From Rhizobium sp. BK399 (GTDB lineage: Bacteria; Pseudomonadota; Alphaproteobacteria; Rhizobiales; Rhizobiaceae): DNA of 64,000 bases. The translations under genes and the position numbers were made by a program. Under the pieces are notes generated by a model, which was not told the DNA's origin, made no database searches, and worked only from the letters and a program-made list of their open reading frames with translations. Within the stretch, counting starts at the first letter, position 1. The number at the start of each line of letters is the position of its first letter. Shown piece after piece: positions 8,056-17,621 of the stretch. The stretch lies in assembly GCF_014194695.1 (NCBI RefSeq), contig NZ_JACIAH010000004.1, positions 248,001 to 312,000 of the forward strand, read 5' to 3'.

Positions 8056-8997
8056 ATGACAGACACGCTGACACAACCGACGTCTGCGACGAGCCCCTTC
8101 CTCGTTGCGGCTCTCTACCATTTCGTTTCGGCCCCGCGCTTCGAAAGCCTGCGCGAGCCGCTGCAGACGCTTTGCGAGGAAAACGGCGTGAAGGGCACGC
8201 TGCTTCTGGCGCACGAGGGGATCAACGGCACGATCGCCGGCCCGGATGCGGGCATCAAGACGGTGCTGGCGTTTCTGCGTGCCCAGCCGGAATTCGCCGC
8301 GCTCGAGCACAAGGAAAGCCGTGCATCGAAGATGCCCTTCCTGCGCATGAAGGTGAAGCTCAAGAAAGAGATCGTCACCATGGGCGTCGAGAACATCGAC
8401 CCCAACAAGGTGGTCGGCACCTACGTCACGCCGCAGGACTGGAATGCGCTGATCTCCGATCCTGATACGATCGTCATTGACACCCGCAATGACTACGAAA
8501 CGGCAATCGGGATCTTCCGCGGAGCCGTCGATCCGAACACGAAGACCTTCCGCGAGTTCCCGGACTGGGTGCGCAACAACAGCGGCCTGCACAACAAGCC
8601 GAAGATCGCCATGTACTGCACCGGCGGCATCCGTTGCGAGAAGGCAACCGCTTTCATGAAGGAGCAGGGCTTCGAGGAGGTTTACCACCTCAAGGGTGGC
8701 ATCCTGAAATACCTCGAGGAGGTCCCGCAGGAAGAGAGCCTCTGGGACGGCGCCTGCTTCGTCTTCGACGAGCGCGTGTCGGTCGAGCACGGCCTGAAGG
8801 AAGGCGAGCACAAGCTCTGCCACGCCTGCCGCAATCCGATCACGGCCGAGCAGATTACATCACCGCAATACGAGGAAGGTGTGTCCTGCAGCAACTGCTA
8901 CCACACGCGCAGCGAGGACGACCGTCTGCGCTATCGCCAGCGGCAGCATCAGATTGCGCTCGCCAAGAAGCGTGGCCAGAAGCACATCGGCAGCTGA
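8056..8997 (+). CDS. trhO: tRNA uridine(34) hydroxylase, rhodanese family
   Basis: 313-aa TrhO (YceA-type) protein, which uses oxygen to hydroxylate U34 of certain tRNAs toward 5-methoxyuridine. It has the N-terminal ferredoxin-like domain ([16 protein letters not shown]), the [16 protein letters not shown] linker, and a rhodanese domain with the catalytic loop [11 protein letters not shown] (Cys188 and Cys194). A C-terminal extension has two cysteine pairs (CHAC and CSNC) that probably bind zinc. It ends nine bases before the convergent GGDEF-EAL gene. Starting at 8056 gives the family N-terminus. Confidence 0.93.
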   Translation: MTDTLTQPTSATSPFLVAALYHFVSAPRFESLREPLQTLCEENGVKGTLLLAHEGINGTIAGPDAGIKTVLAFLRAQPEFAALEHKESRASKMPFLRMKVKLKKEIVTMGVENIDPNKVVGTYVTPQDWNALISDPDTIVIDTRNDYETAIGIFRGAVDPNTKTFREFPDWVRNNSGLHNKPKIAMYCTGGIRCEKATAFMKEQGFEEVYHLKGGILKYLEEVPQEESLWDGACFVFDERVSVEHGLKEGEHKLCHACRNPITAEQITSPQYEEGVSCSNCYHTRSEDDRLRYRQRQHQIALAKKRGQKHIGS

Positions 8998-9006
8998 AAG
9001 CCTGCG

Positions 9007-11217
9007 TCAGGCGGCGTTGGTGCGGCGGGTCGTAACCTTCGCCGCGCGGATATGCATCAGCCGTTCCGTGATCTGCTCGGCGGGCATCGGTCGACCGAAG
9101 AAATAGCCCTGCAGCGTATCGCAGCCGAAGAGCCGCACCGCGATGCCCTGCTCCTCGGTCTCGATACCTTCAGCCGTGACTGGAATGTCGAGCGAGCGGG
9201 CAAGCGCCACGGTCGCCTGCAGCATTTCGCGCTGGCTCTCGCTTTCGAGGATGTTCATGACCAGTGAGCGATCGATCTTGATGCGATCGAAGCCGAACTG
9301 CCTGAGATAACCGATGGATGAGAAACCCGAGCCGAAATCGTCGAGCGCAACCTTGACCCCCAGCGTCTTCAGCCGCTCGATCGCCTGACGGGTGCGCTGC
9401 GGGTTCTGGATCATGTAGCCTTCGGTGACTTCGAGCGTCACGCGTTTGGCCTCGATCTCCGTCTGCTTCAACACGTATCGGACATAGTCGGCAAAAGCCG
9501 GGTTTCGGAACTGCCCTGGCGAGACATTGACCGAGATACGCAGTTCCGGCCATTGCTTGGCGGTTTCACAAGCCTTGCGCAAAACAAAAAGACCCAACGC
9601 CTCAATCAGCCCGCTGGTTTCCGCAATGGGGATGAAAACTTCAGGCGAGACGGGTCCGTGGCCCGGACGATTCCACCGCACCAACGCCTCGACGCCAGTC
9701 ATTTCATGCGTCGCGGCGTCGATCAGCGGCTGATAGGCGATCTGCAAGTCGCCGCCTTCGATCGCCATCCGCAAATCGAGTTCCAGAGCGTTGCGCTCCG
9801 CGCGGTCCGCATCCATTGCCGGATCGTAAAGCGTCATGCGCGCGCGGCCGGCTTCCTTGGCCTTGTACATGGCAAGGTCGGCACGACGAACCAGTTCCTC
9901 GCGGTCGATCGCGCCGCCTTCCGACATGGCGATGCCGATGCTCGCGCCGATGACAACGACACGCCGGCCGATCTCCAGGGGCTCGGCCAGGAAGTCCAGG
10001 ATCTGCTCGGAAAGCTGCAGAGCAACCGCATGCTCACTTTCGGAGACAAAAGCGATGGCGAACTCGTCGCCACCGATGCGGGCCAGAACAGCGCCCTCCG
10101 GGATGAGCACGTTGAGACCGGCGGCAACCGCGCGGATCAGCTGGTCGCCAGTCCCGTGACCATACGCGTCGTTGACTTCCTTGAAGCCGTCGAGATCGAG
10201 GTAAAGGATGAGCACATTGCGGCGTGTATCGGCTGCTTCTGCGACGAAGGCGTCGATCGCCGTTCCAAGCCCGTCGCGGTTCATCAAACCGCTCAACCTG
10301 TCACGATTGGCTTCCTCGCGGGCATTGATTTCCTCCGCCTTGAGGCGTCGCAGCGCCAGCCAGCCGATGATGAGGAGGACGATGAAGAACAGGCCGACGA
10401 GCCCGACCGCCTTCACGACCATCGGACGAACCTCGCCATAGCCGATATCGCCGGGCGCTCGCGACACCCAGACCAGCTTGCCGAGAGCAACCGATTGCGC
10501 GTCGGTGATCGTCACGGAATAAGGAGTTTCGAATTCCGGAGCGACCAGCTTCAACCCGCCAATAACGTAGGTCGCACCAAGCTCCGTAACCTTGTCGGCG
10601 TTGAGATGCCTGGCGAAGATGAGGTAGCGATGCTTTCCCGCCGGAATATCGAGCGAGCCCGATTTCTCGCGCACCAGCGCCACGCCAACGACGGCGATCC
10701 CAGCTTTCGTGCTGACAAAGCCTGTAGCCTCGGGATTGTCCTGCGGGGCCGCAACCTTCACCTTGTCGAACAGCGTCCAGAGCGAAGAGGAGAAGAAATC
10801 ATTCAGCGCGCCGTCCATCGGCTTGCCTTCCTGATAGGCCATGATCGGCTTCTTCTCGTCATCGATCACGATCGCCATGTCGAACAGCGAACTGTTGACC
10901 GACATCTCACCATAATTGCTGATCGTCCAAGCCATGCCATCGGCGGCATAGACGTTAACGGCAGCGTCATCCCAGGCTGCGTAGTCGTTGAGCGTCGCGC
11001 CCAGCTGCATCTCGAAGGTCTTCAGAGCGCCGGACATCGTTTCCCGTGAGCGCTCGTCGTCCAGCACATTCGAACGGTCCGCGACGCGTTGAAGCGCGCT
11101 CAGCACGAGAAGGGTGACGATCGCGACGACTATGGCGAAGGAAAAGAGCACGCCAGCGACGGTCGCATGGCGACCGAAGCTTAAACCTCTTTTGTTTCCC
11201 CCGAAAATTACCCGCAT
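9007..11217 (-). CDS. Membrane diguanylate cyclase/phosphodiesterase (CHASE4-like, GGDEF, EAL)
   Basis: 736-aa cyclic-di-GMP enzyme. One helix near residues 20-42 and a second near 268-290 enclose a periplasmic sensor of CHASE4 type (NDYAAWDDAAVNVY and FDMAIVIDD fit that fold). The GGDEF domain has an intact ARIGGDEFAIAF (residues 382-386 for GGDEF), and the EAL domain has GVEALVRW (EAL at 510-512), NVSPGQF, LEVTEGYM, LDDFGSGFSS and KIDRSLV. Both active sites therefore look complete, so net synthesis or breakdown cannot be predicted. GGGGAG precedes the ATG at 11217. It is the last gene of a minus-strand run with an FMN reductase and beta-glucosidase, but a 147-base AT-rich gap suggests its own promoter. 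Confidence 0.93.
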   Translation of the reverse strand: MRVIFGGNKRGLSFGRHATVAGVLFSFAIVVAIVTLLVLSALQRVADRSNVLDDERSRETMSGALKTFEMQLGATLNDYAAWDDAAVNVYAADGMAWTISNYGEMSVNSSLFDMAIVIDDEKKPIMAYQEGKPMDGALNDFFSSSLWTLFDKVKVAAPQDNPEATGFVSTKAGIAVVGVALVREKSGSLDIPAGKHRYLIFARHLNADKVTELGATYVIGGLKLVAPEFETPYSVTITDAQSVALGKLVWVSRAPGDIGYGEVRPMVVKAVGLVGLFFIVLLIIGWLALRRLKAEEINAREEANRDRLSGLMNRDGLGTAIDAFVAEAADTRRNVLILYLDLDGFKEVNDAYGHGTGDQLIRAVAAGLNVLIPEGAVLARIGGDEFAIAFVSESEHAVALQLSEQILDFLAEPLEIGRRVVVIGASIGIAMSEGGAIDREELVRRADLAMYKAKEAGRARMTLYDPAMDADRAERNALELDLRMAIEGGDLQIAYQPLIDAATHEMTGVEALVRWNRPGHGPVSPEVFIPIAETSGLIEALGLFVLRKACETAKQWPELRISVNVSPGQFRNPAFADYVRYVLKQTEIEAKRVTLEVTEGYMIQNPQRTRQAIERLKTLGVKVALDDFGSGFSSIGYLRQFGFDRIKIDRSLVMNILESESQREMLQATVALARSLDIPVTAEGIETEEQGIAVRLFGCDTLQGYFFGRPMPAEQITERLMHIRAAKVTTRRTNAA

Positions 11218-11364
11218 TCACTGCTCCCCGATTGAGGAAGTCTGCCAGCCAAGGGCTCAAGAAACGGTTAAAGATCGATGTAACGATTAATCATCCGCCT
11301 TCCAGCGTGATGACCACAGAAACGCAGAATATTTTTAAATATTTCAAATACTTGTCTGACGCGA

Positions 11365-11913
11365 TCAGATCTTTGGGATATTGATTGCAGCACAGAATTT
11401 TACAAGTGCTGATACGAGGGGACCGCTTATGGTGCTTTCGGCCAAGGCGGCTGCCAGCGCGTCGTCCGATTTTCCGAGCAACGGAAGCCGCAAAAAGGCG
11501 CCGTCGACGAGGGCGAACGACATCGTCCTCAGCACTTCGGTCAACTGTTCTAGCGCGAAATCGCCGCGATGCGAGGCATGCGCGATCATCACAGGCTTGA
11601 ATGGCACTTCGTCACGGGACACGAGCCAATCGAGCGCGTTCTTCAATCCGCCCGGCAGGCCATGGGCATATTCCGGACAGGCGACGATGATGCCGTCGGC
11701 CGCCCGGATCTTGGCTGCGAACGTTTCAACGATCGCTGGCGTGCTTTCGCCCTCGCGGTCGGGGCTGAAGATCGGCAGTTCGCCGATCAGATCCGAGATC
11801 TCGATCGCGACACCTGCAGGTGCGTTGTCGCGGAGGGCTTCGAGCAGCCGGCGGTTGGTCGAAGCCTTTCGCTGGCTGCCGCAGATCGCATAGAGGACGA
11901 GCGGCTTTTCCAT
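11365..11913 (-). CDS. NADPH-dependent FMN reductase family flavoprotein
   Basis: 182-aa flavodoxin-fold reductase (NADPH-dependent FMN reductase/ChrR-like). CGSQRKASTNRRLLEAL provides the FMN phosphate loop, LPIFSPDREGESTPAIV the following segment, and the signature PEYAHGLPGGLKNALDWL binds the flavin ring. Such enzymes reduce FMN, quinones or chromate; the natural substrate is not known. The start at 11913 gives the usual N-terminus; upstream residues in the frame show no homology. It lies 43 bases after bglA, so the two may share a transcript. Confidence 0.87.
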   Translation of the reverse strand: MEKPLVLYAICGSQRKASTNRRLLEALRDNAPAGVAIEISDLIGELPIFSPDREGESTPAIVETFAAKIRAADGIIVACPEYAHGLPGGLKNALDWLVSRDEVPFKPVMIAHASHRGDFALEQLTEVLRTMSFALVDGAFLRLPLLGKSDDALAAALAESTISGPLVSALVKFCAAINIPKI

Positions 11914-11956
11914 GCGCTTGGGTTTAAGCCACGGCGCCGATTCGCGCCATGTGCCC

Positions 11957-13330
11957 TTAGCTGCTCTTGTGGTTGCCCTTCGGGAACTGCGCGGCAAGCT
12001 CGCTGTACCACTTGCCACTCTTTTTCACCGTGCGAACCTGCGTGTCGTAGTCGACATGCACGAGGCCGAACCGCATGCGGTAGCCCTCGGCCCACTCGAA
12101 ATTGTCCATCAGGCTCCAGGCGAAGTAGCCGCGCATCGGATAGCCGTCCTTGATCAGGTCGGCGACCGTATCGAGGTGCTCGCTGTAATAATCCAGGCGC
12201 ATCGTATCGTTGACTTCTCCCTGTTCGATGCCGGTATTGTCACAGGCACCGTTCTCGGTGATGTAGCACTCCGGCAGCTCGTAGCGACGATAGAGATCCT
12301 CAACGACGTTCTTCAGGCCAGGCGCATAGACTTCCCAGCCGATATCGGTCTTCACGTCGCTGACGCGTGGCGCCTCGACGGTCCAAGGGAAATCGCCGTT
12401 CTTCGCAGGATCATCGGCGACACGCAGCGGCGTGTAATAGTTGAGGCCCCACCAGTCGAGCTTCTGGTTGATGATCTTCAGGTCACCCTCTTCCACAACA
12501 GGCATGCGGTCGCCGAGCGCTTCCAGGAACTCCTTCGGATACTCGCCCTTGAAGACCGGATCGAAGAAGGCACCGTTGTGGAACTGGTGAGCACGTTCCC
12601 CAGCCGCCTGATCGGCCGCGCTGTCGGAGCCCGGCATGACGGACATGGCGTTGAGCACGAGGCCGACAGGCACATTGGGCGCTTCCGCGCGGATCGCCTC
12701 GACGCCGAGACCGTGCGCGAGGTTCATGTGGTGCATGGCGTGCAGCGCCGCCTGCATGTAGCGCTCGCCCGGCGCATGAATGCCATAGAGATGGCTGAGC
12801 CAAACAATGCACCACGGTTCGTTGAAGGTCGCGACGCTGTCGAGGCGGTCGCCGAGGCGGGCCATCACGGTCTTGGCATAGCGCTGGAACGCATATGCCG
12901 TCGACCGCGCCGTCCAGCCGCCGTCACCGGCAAGAAGCAGCGGCAGATCCCAGTGGTAGAGCGTTGCGAAGGTCTTGATGCCCCGCGCCTTGCAGCCATC
13001 GACGAGGCGATCGTAGAAATCGAGACCTGCCTCGTTCACCGGGCCGGTGCCGTCAGGGATGATGCGCGGCCAGGCGATCGAGAAGCGGTAGGCTTCGACG
13101 CCCATGGACTTGATGAGATCGAGGTCCTGATCGAGCCTGTTATAGTGATCGCAGGCGACATCGCCATTGTCGCGGTTGAAGACGCGACCCGGCATGTTGC
13201 AGAAGGCATCCCAGATGGAGGGCTTGCGGCCGTCTGCCTTGGAAGCGCCTTCAATCTGAAACGCTGCCGTCGCAACGCCAAAGGTGAAATCGCCCGGGAA
13301 GCGGGCAGCAAGGGTCTTCGGATCGATCAT
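11957..13330 (-). CDS. bglA: GH1 beta-glucosidase
   Basis: 457-aa family-1 glycoside hydrolase, probably cytoplasmic (no signal peptide), releasing glucose or galactose from beta-linked oligosaccharides. Visible signatures are FTFGVATAAFQIEGA at the N-terminus, YRFSIAWPRI, YHWDLP, TFNEPW with the acid/base Glu171, LNYYTP, and YITENGA with the nucleophile Glu359, then WSLMDNFEWAEGY. MIDPKT at 13330 is taken as start; MKNG at 13348 is an alternative, neither with a strong ribosome site. No sugar transporter is adjacent; two esterase genes start divergently 170 bases away. Confidence 0.93.
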   Translation of the reverse strand: MIDPKTLAARFPGDFTFGVATAAFQIEGASKADGRKPSIWDAFCNMPGRVFNRDNGDVACDHYNRLDQDLDLIKSMGVEAYRFSIAWPRIIPDGTGPVNEAGLDFYDRLVDGCKARGIKTFATLYHWDLPLLLAGDGGWTARSTAYAFQRYAKTVMARLGDRLDSVATFNEPWCIVWLSHLYGIHAPGERYMQAALHAMHHMNLAHGLGVEAIRAEAPNVPVGLVLNAMSVMPGSDSAADQAAGERAHQFHNGAFFDPVFKGEYPKEFLEALGDRMPVVEEGDLKIINQKLDWWGLNYYTPLRVADDPAKNGDFPWTVEAPRVSDVKTDIGWEVYAPGLKNVVEDLYRRYELPECYITENGACDNTGIEQGEVNDTMRLDYYSEHLDTVADLIKDGYPMRGYFAWSLMDNFEWAEGYRMRFGLVHVDYDTQVRTVKKSGKWYSELAAQFPKGNHKSS

Positions 13331-13499
13331 GGAAATCCCGTTCTTCATGGTTTCGAGAGGCGGTTTAGCCAAGCGGACCGGTGTTGTACAGGGTGGAAGT
13401 AACAACACTGTAACGTTTCAGGTTAGCCATCCCGAGGGCGCCTTACGCATCAGGCGTTCGTGCCTTGCATTGCCCGCCTTTTCGCGAAACAACCCTCAC

Positions 13500-14465
13500 A
13501 TGAGCATTCCCACCACACACCCCTTCGCTTTCGACCCCACCTACGGCATGACCCTTGCCGACCTCCGAGCGATCGTACCGCCAGAGGCGCCGCCGGGCTT
13601 CGACGCCTTCTGGCGGGACCGATACGAAAAGGCGATCGCCACCGACCCACAGCCGGTGCTTCGGAAAAGCAAGCTGACCCATCCCGACTGGCAGGTCCTC
13701 GACATCACCTACACTTCGACCGGTGGATTCGGGATCGGCGGTTGGCTGCTCCTGCCGCGGCGGCGGCCGGTGCGCCGCGGGCTTGTCGTCGGCCACGGCT
13801 ATGGCGGTCGCGACGCGCCCGACTTCGACCTGCCGGTCGAGGAAGCTGCAATCCTTTTCCCCTGCGCCCGCGGCCTGTCGCTCAGCGCTCGGCCACCGAT
13901 TCCGGCTGATGCGTCGGGCCACGTCCTGCAGGGCATCGCGCGTCCGGACACCTACATTATCGGTGGCTGCATCGACGATCTCTGGCTTGCCGTCTCAACG
14001 CTTCTGGCACTTTATCCATGGCTCTCCGGCCACATCGGCTATAGCGGCGTCAGCTTCGGCGGCGGCATCGGCGCGCTGGCGATCCCGTTCGATCCGCGCA
14101 TCGATCGCGGCCACCTCGTCGTCCCGACCTTCGGCGACCGGGAACAATGGTTGACACTGCCGACCGTCGGCAGCGCCGATTCCGTGCAGACGTACCAGAA
14201 GGCACACGGAAGCGTGCTCGACACCCTCCGCATGTTCGACGCCGCCAGTGCTGCAAGCCGGATCAAGGTGCCGATGCTCGCAGCCGTCGCCCTCTTCGAC
14301 CCAGCCGTGGCACCGCCCTGCCAGTTCGCGGTGGCCAACGCCCTGCCGACATCAAAATATAATGAAACCTTCATATTGGATGCGGGACACTTCGATTATC
14401 CCGGAAGCATTGAGCAGAGCGCGATCCTGCGCGAGAAAGTGCGAGATTTCTTCAAGGTGTTATGA
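13500..14465 (+). CDS. Acetyl xylan esterase / cephalosporin-C deacetylase family (AXE1)
   Basis: 321-aa alpha/beta hydrolase of the AXE1 family, which removes acetyl groups from xylo-oligosaccharides and similar sugars. It has the family N-terminus (DLRAIVPPEAPPGFDAFW), the GLVVGHGYGGRD oxyanion loop, the nucleophile in YSGVSFGGGIG (Ser185), the acid in ALFDPAVAPP and the histidine in DAGHFDYPG. No signal peptide, so it acts on imported substrate. ATG at 13500 gives the family start. The next esterase gene begins inside its stop codon (ATGA overlap), and a GH1 beta-glucosidase is divergent. Confidence 0.85.
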   Translation: MSIPTTHPFAFDPTYGMTLADLRAIVPPEAPPGFDAFWRDRYEKAIATDPQPVLRKSKLTHPDWQVLDITYTSTGGFGIGGWLLLPRRRPVRRGLVVGHGYGGRDAPDFDLPVEEAAILFPCARGLSLSARPPIPADASGHVLQGIARPDTYIIGGCIDDLWLAVSTLLALYPWLSGHIGYSGVSFGGGIGALAIPFDPRIDRGHLVVPTFGDREQWLTLPTVGSADSVQTYQKAHGSVLDTLRMFDAASAASRIKVPMLAAVALFDPAVAPPCQFAVANALPTSKYNETFILDAGHFDYPGSIEQSAILREKVRDFFKVL

Positions 14466-15190
14466 ACCGGGAGTATCTGCGCTGGCATAGTCCGCGCCTG
14501 CATCGCGAGATGGAGTTGCTGGTGTTCGGCCATGCCGGCGCCAAGGTGTTGATGTTTCCGACCCGCGAGGGGCGTTTCTGGGAGTACGAAAGGCTCGGCG
14601 TTATAGAGAGCCTTGCCGAAAAGCTGCACGCCGGCCAACTGCAGCTCTACTGCATCGAGGGGCTCGCCGCCGAGACCTTCTACGGCTTCGACCGTCATCC
14701 GGCCGACCGCATCCGCCGCCACACGGCCTTCGAAGATTATATCCTGAACGAAGTCCTGCCGCTGATGGCATCGAAGAACGGACATGAGTGCACCATCGTA
14801 CATGGCTGTAGCCTCGGCGCCTTCCAGGCCGCCAGCCTGGTCTTCCGGCATCCGCACCTGTTCCGCAAGCTGGTTGCCTTCTCCGGCCGCTATGACCTGA
14901 CGATCAGGGTCGAATCCTTCGGCGATCTGTTCGACGGCTATTACGACGACGCCGTCTATTTCCATACGCCGACGCACTTCCTGCCGGGACTGCATAGCGG
15001 CTGGCAGCTGGAAAAACTGCGCGAGGTCGAGATCGTCCTGACCATCGGCGACGCCGACCCGTTCCTCGACAACAACTACCACCTCAGCCGCCTGCTGGCG
15101 GAAAAGCAGGTCGGCCACCAGCTGCATGTCTGGAACGGCCGCGCGCATCGCGCAGGCGCCTGGCGCAAGATGGCCGGCCTCTACATCTGA
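14462..15190 (+). CDS. Putative esterase (alpha/beta hydrolase)
   Basis: 242-aa alpha/beta hydrolase of the putative esterase (esterase D-like) group. The nucleophile elbow is IVHGCSLGAFQA, with the serine in GCSLG. A likely acid follows in LTIGDADPFLDN and the histidine in WNGRAHRAGAW. The protein begins directly with the EYLRWHSPRLHREMELLVFG strand typical of these hydrolases, without signal peptide. ATGA overlap with the acetyl xylan esterase gene indicates coupled translation. The substrate is unknown; the pairing suggests action on the same acylated carbohydrate. Confidence 0.8.
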   Translation: MNREYLRWHSPRLHREMELLVFGHAGAKVLMFPTREGRFWEYERLGVIESLAEKLHAGQLQLYCIEGLAAETFYGFDRHPADRIRRHTAFEDYILNEVLPLMASKNGHECTIVHGCSLGAFQAASLVFRHPHLFRKLVAFSGRYDLTIRVESFGDLFDGYYDDAVYFHTPTHFLPGLHSGWQLEKLREVEIVLTIGDADPFLDNNYHLSRLLAEKQVGHQLHVWNGRAHRAGAWRKMAGLYI

Positions 15191-15206
15191 TCCGGCAGCC
15201 ATCTGC

Positions 15207-16808
15207 CTAGACAAGAACCTCTTCTCCCAGCGGAAGCTGTATCAGTCGCGATATGCCGATATTCTCCAGAAACACCTCATCGTGACTGACGACCAGCAGC
15301 GCACCGTCATAGGCCTGAAGGCCAGCCTCGACGGCCGCTATGGAATCGATATCCAGATGGTTGGTCGGCTCGTCCAAAATCAGCAGCGGCGGCGGCTTCG
15401 CACCGCCGAGGACGCAGGCAAGCCCAGCGCGCAGCAACTGCCCTCCAGACAGCGTCGACACCTGCTGCAGGGCGGCATCTGCCCGGAACATGAAACGCGC
15501 CAGCGCCGCGCGGCAGGCATTTTCGTTGGCGCCGGGATTGAGATTGCGGAAATTCTCGCGGATCGATAGCGATCGATCGAGGAGACTGACGCTCTGATCG
15601 AACAGCGAAAAGCCCGTCATGACGGCGACCGTTCCGGACCACGGCTGCAACGCGCCTGTTATCAGGGCCAGCAGGGTCGTCTTGCCGGAGCCGTTCGGTC
15701 CGGCGATAGCGACACGATCGGGGCCGGTGATTGTAAGGGAGAGGTTTCGGATGATTGGCGCCTCCGACCGATAGCCGGCGGTGACGCCTTCCAGTCTGAG
15801 AACATCCCTGCCGGGCGGCAGTCCCGTTGAGGCGAGCTGAGCCGAGAAAGGCTGCAGGATCTCGATCCGCTTCCTCGCCGCCGAGGCCTCTTCCATCGCC
15901 TCCTCGCGACGTTTCTCGCCAAGGCGAACCTTGTTGCCGCTGGTGTTTTCCGCCGCCCGCTTTAGGCCGCCGGCGACGATGCGCGGCATATCCCCACGTG
16001 CCGCCTTCTTGCGGCCGTTACGGTCACTGCGGGCCTGCCGTTCGGCGGCGACCTGGGCGCTGCGGGCCACATCGGCAACGCGCCGCTCGGCGTCCGCGAG
16101 ATCGTGTTCGGCGGCAGCGAGCTCGAGCGACTTGCGCTCCTGAAAGGCACTCCAGTTTCCACCATATCGCCGGGCGCCAAGCGTGGTGATCTCGACGATC
16201 GCATCCATGGTTTCAAGCAGTTCGCGATCATGGCTGACAACGATGGCGCCGGCGCGCCAGCCGGCGAGCAAGGCGATCACGGCTTCCCGCCCATCGCGAT
16301 CGAGATTGTTGGTCGGCTCGTCGAGCACAAGGAGATCGGGATCCGAGAAGACGAGAGCCGCAAGACCCACGCGCGTCCGCTGCCCGCCCGAAAGCGAGGT
16401 CAGCAGCGTTTCCGGTTTCGCGTCCAACCCGACGCGTTCGATCGCCGCGGCAATCCGCGCCTCGATCGTCCAATCGGCATTGGCGAGTTCGTCAGTGGTG
16501 GCCTCGCCGGCTTCGGCGCGATGAAGGATAGCGAGCGCATCACTGGCGCCGAAGAGATCGGCGACGGTTGCGCCCTCCTCCACCTGAACCGACTGGCGGA
16601 GGATGCCGAGGCGTCCGCCAAAGGCAATGCTGCCCGACTGCGGCTGCAGTTCGCCGGAAACGAGCTTCAGCAGCGTCGTCTTGCCGACACCGTTGCGACC
16701 GACGAGGCCGGTTCGTTCAGCGCCGAAGCTCAGATCGAGTTGGGAAAGAAGGGTGCGCCCGTCAGGCGTGGACCACGAAAGATTGGACAGGGTAATGGAT
16801 GCAGGCAT
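15207..16808 (-). CDS. ABC-F family ATPase
   Basis: 533-aa soluble protein with two ABC domains and no membrane segments. The first has GRNGVGKTTLL and LSGGQRTRVGLAAL followed by LLVLDEPTNNLD; the second has GPNGSGKTTLLAL, LSGGQLLRAGL and LILDEPTNHLD. A charged linker (about residues 240-330, with many Arg and Lys) joins them, as in ABC-F proteins that act on the ribosome as translation factors or antibiotic-protection factors. Whether this one is housekeeping or protective cannot be told. The start at 16808 begins the first domain; the longer upstream frame is not homologous. Confidence 0.9.
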   Translation of the reverse strand: MPASITLSNLSWSTPDGRTLLSQLDLSFGAERTGLVGRNGVGKTTLLKLVSGELQPQSGSIAFGGRLGILRQSVQVEEGATVADLFGASDALAILHRAEAGEATTDELANADWTIEARIAAAIERVGLDAKPETLLTSLSGGQRTRVGLAALVFSDPDLLVLDEPTNNLDRDGREAVIALLAGWRAGAIVVSHDRELLETMDAIVEITTLGARRYGGNWSAFQERKSLELAAAEHDLADAERRVADVARSAQVAAERQARSDRNGRKKAARGDMPRIVAGGLKRAAENTSGNKVRLGEKRREEAMEEASAARKRIEILQPFSAQLASTGLPPGRDVLRLEGVTAGYRSEAPIIRNLSLTITGPDRVAIAGPNGSGKTTLLALITGALQPWSGTVAVMTGFSLFDQSVSLLDRSLSIRENFRNLNPGANENACRAALARFMFRADAALQQVSTLSGGQLLRAGLACVLGGAKPPPLLILDEPTNHLDIDSIAAVEAGLQAYDGALLVVSHDEVFLENIGISRLIQLPLGEEVLV

Positions 16809-17161
16809 GGATAAAGGACTCCCGAATGGCAAGGCGAACTGGCGTTGCGATCGGGGTGAAATCCATTGCTGCACACATCCTGTTGGTATTGGCGATGACC
16901 GCAATCTAGGCGGGCACCACGCCAAAATCAAGGCAGCGGATGACGGAGTCAGATCACGGGAGATCGCAGCGTGCTTTCACGCAAGGAACGATCGACCTGT
17001 ATACGCGCATCCGGCCGCCGAGAGCCGTGCCAGCATGTCAGCGCGCAATCAAATGCTATCATATTGAAAACGCTGATAACGCTGATGTCAGAAGTCGTGA
17101 ATTTGCGATCCCTGGAAGCCACGCTAGAGAGCAAGGAGGACATCACCACGAAAGGAACCCG
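16809..17161. other. Gene-free stretch between divergent ABC-F and doxX genes
   Basis: 353 bases with no convincing coding sequence. It must hold the promoters for the two divergent genes. A tandem 9-base repeat AACGCTGAT occurs at 17069-17077 and 17078-17086, about 75 bases before doxX. No strong promoter boxes, operator or riboswitch recognised. Confidence 0.6.
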
Positions 17162-17563
17162 ATGCTCTCCTCGATCCACCTGGCGCAGCCATATCTCCTC
17201 AGCCTGTTGCGCGTCGTCTCCTCGCTCGTGCTCTTCAGCTACGGCACGCAGAAGATCCTGCATTTTCCGGCCGCGGAACGAGTGCCAGACGTAGGCTCGA
17301 TGTCCTGGATCGCCGGCCTGCTCGAACTGACGCTCGGCTTCCTCGTATTAACAGGCTTCAAGACACGCGCCGCGGCTTTCGTCCTCTCGGGTCTGATGGC
17401 TTTTGCCTATTTCATCGGGCATGCCCCAAAAGGGTTCTACCCAGCGCAGAACGGTGGCGTCGCCGCAATCCTGTTCTGCTTTGTCTTTCTCTATCTGGTT
17501 GCGGCCGGCGGTGGCCCCTTCAGCATCGATGCGCTCATCAAGCGCAAGCAGGCAGCGGCCTGA
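17162..17563 (+). CDS. DoxX family membrane protein
   Basis: 133-aa DoxX-family inner-membrane protein with four predicted helices. The motif LVLFSYGTQKILHFP near residues 20-35 and GLLELTLGFLVLTGFKTRAAAFVL in the middle are typical. Members are linked with quinone-, thiosulfate- or peroxide-related membrane processes, but this short form has no assigned reaction. The ATG at 17162 after AAAGGAACCCG gives the family length; an ORF reading back to 16940 is upstream noise. It stands alone and converges with a small periplasmic protein gene. Confidence 0.85.
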   Translation: MLSSIHLAQPYLLSLLRVVSSLVLFSYGTQKILHFPAAERVPDVGSMSWIAGLLELTLGFLVLTGFKTRAAAFVLSGLMAFAYFIGHAPKGFYPAQNGGVAAILFCFVFLYLVAAGGGPFSIDALIKRKQAAA

Positions 17564-17621
17564 TCAATACCCGAGCCGAAGCGGCGCGCTCTGCCGCTTC
17601 GGCCCACTATGCCGGAGAACG

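Noticed and set aside
9553..11049. 498-codon plus-strand frame
   Set aside because: Antisense to the GGDEF-EAL gene, no ribosome site or motif.
11912..13402. 496-codon plus-strand frame opposite bglA
   Set aside because: The minus-strand reading has both GH1 catalytic glutamates; the plus frame has no domain.
16940..17161. N-terminal extension of the DoxX protein
   Set aside because: The extra 74 residues have no homology-like pattern and a good ribosome site precedes the ATG at 17162.
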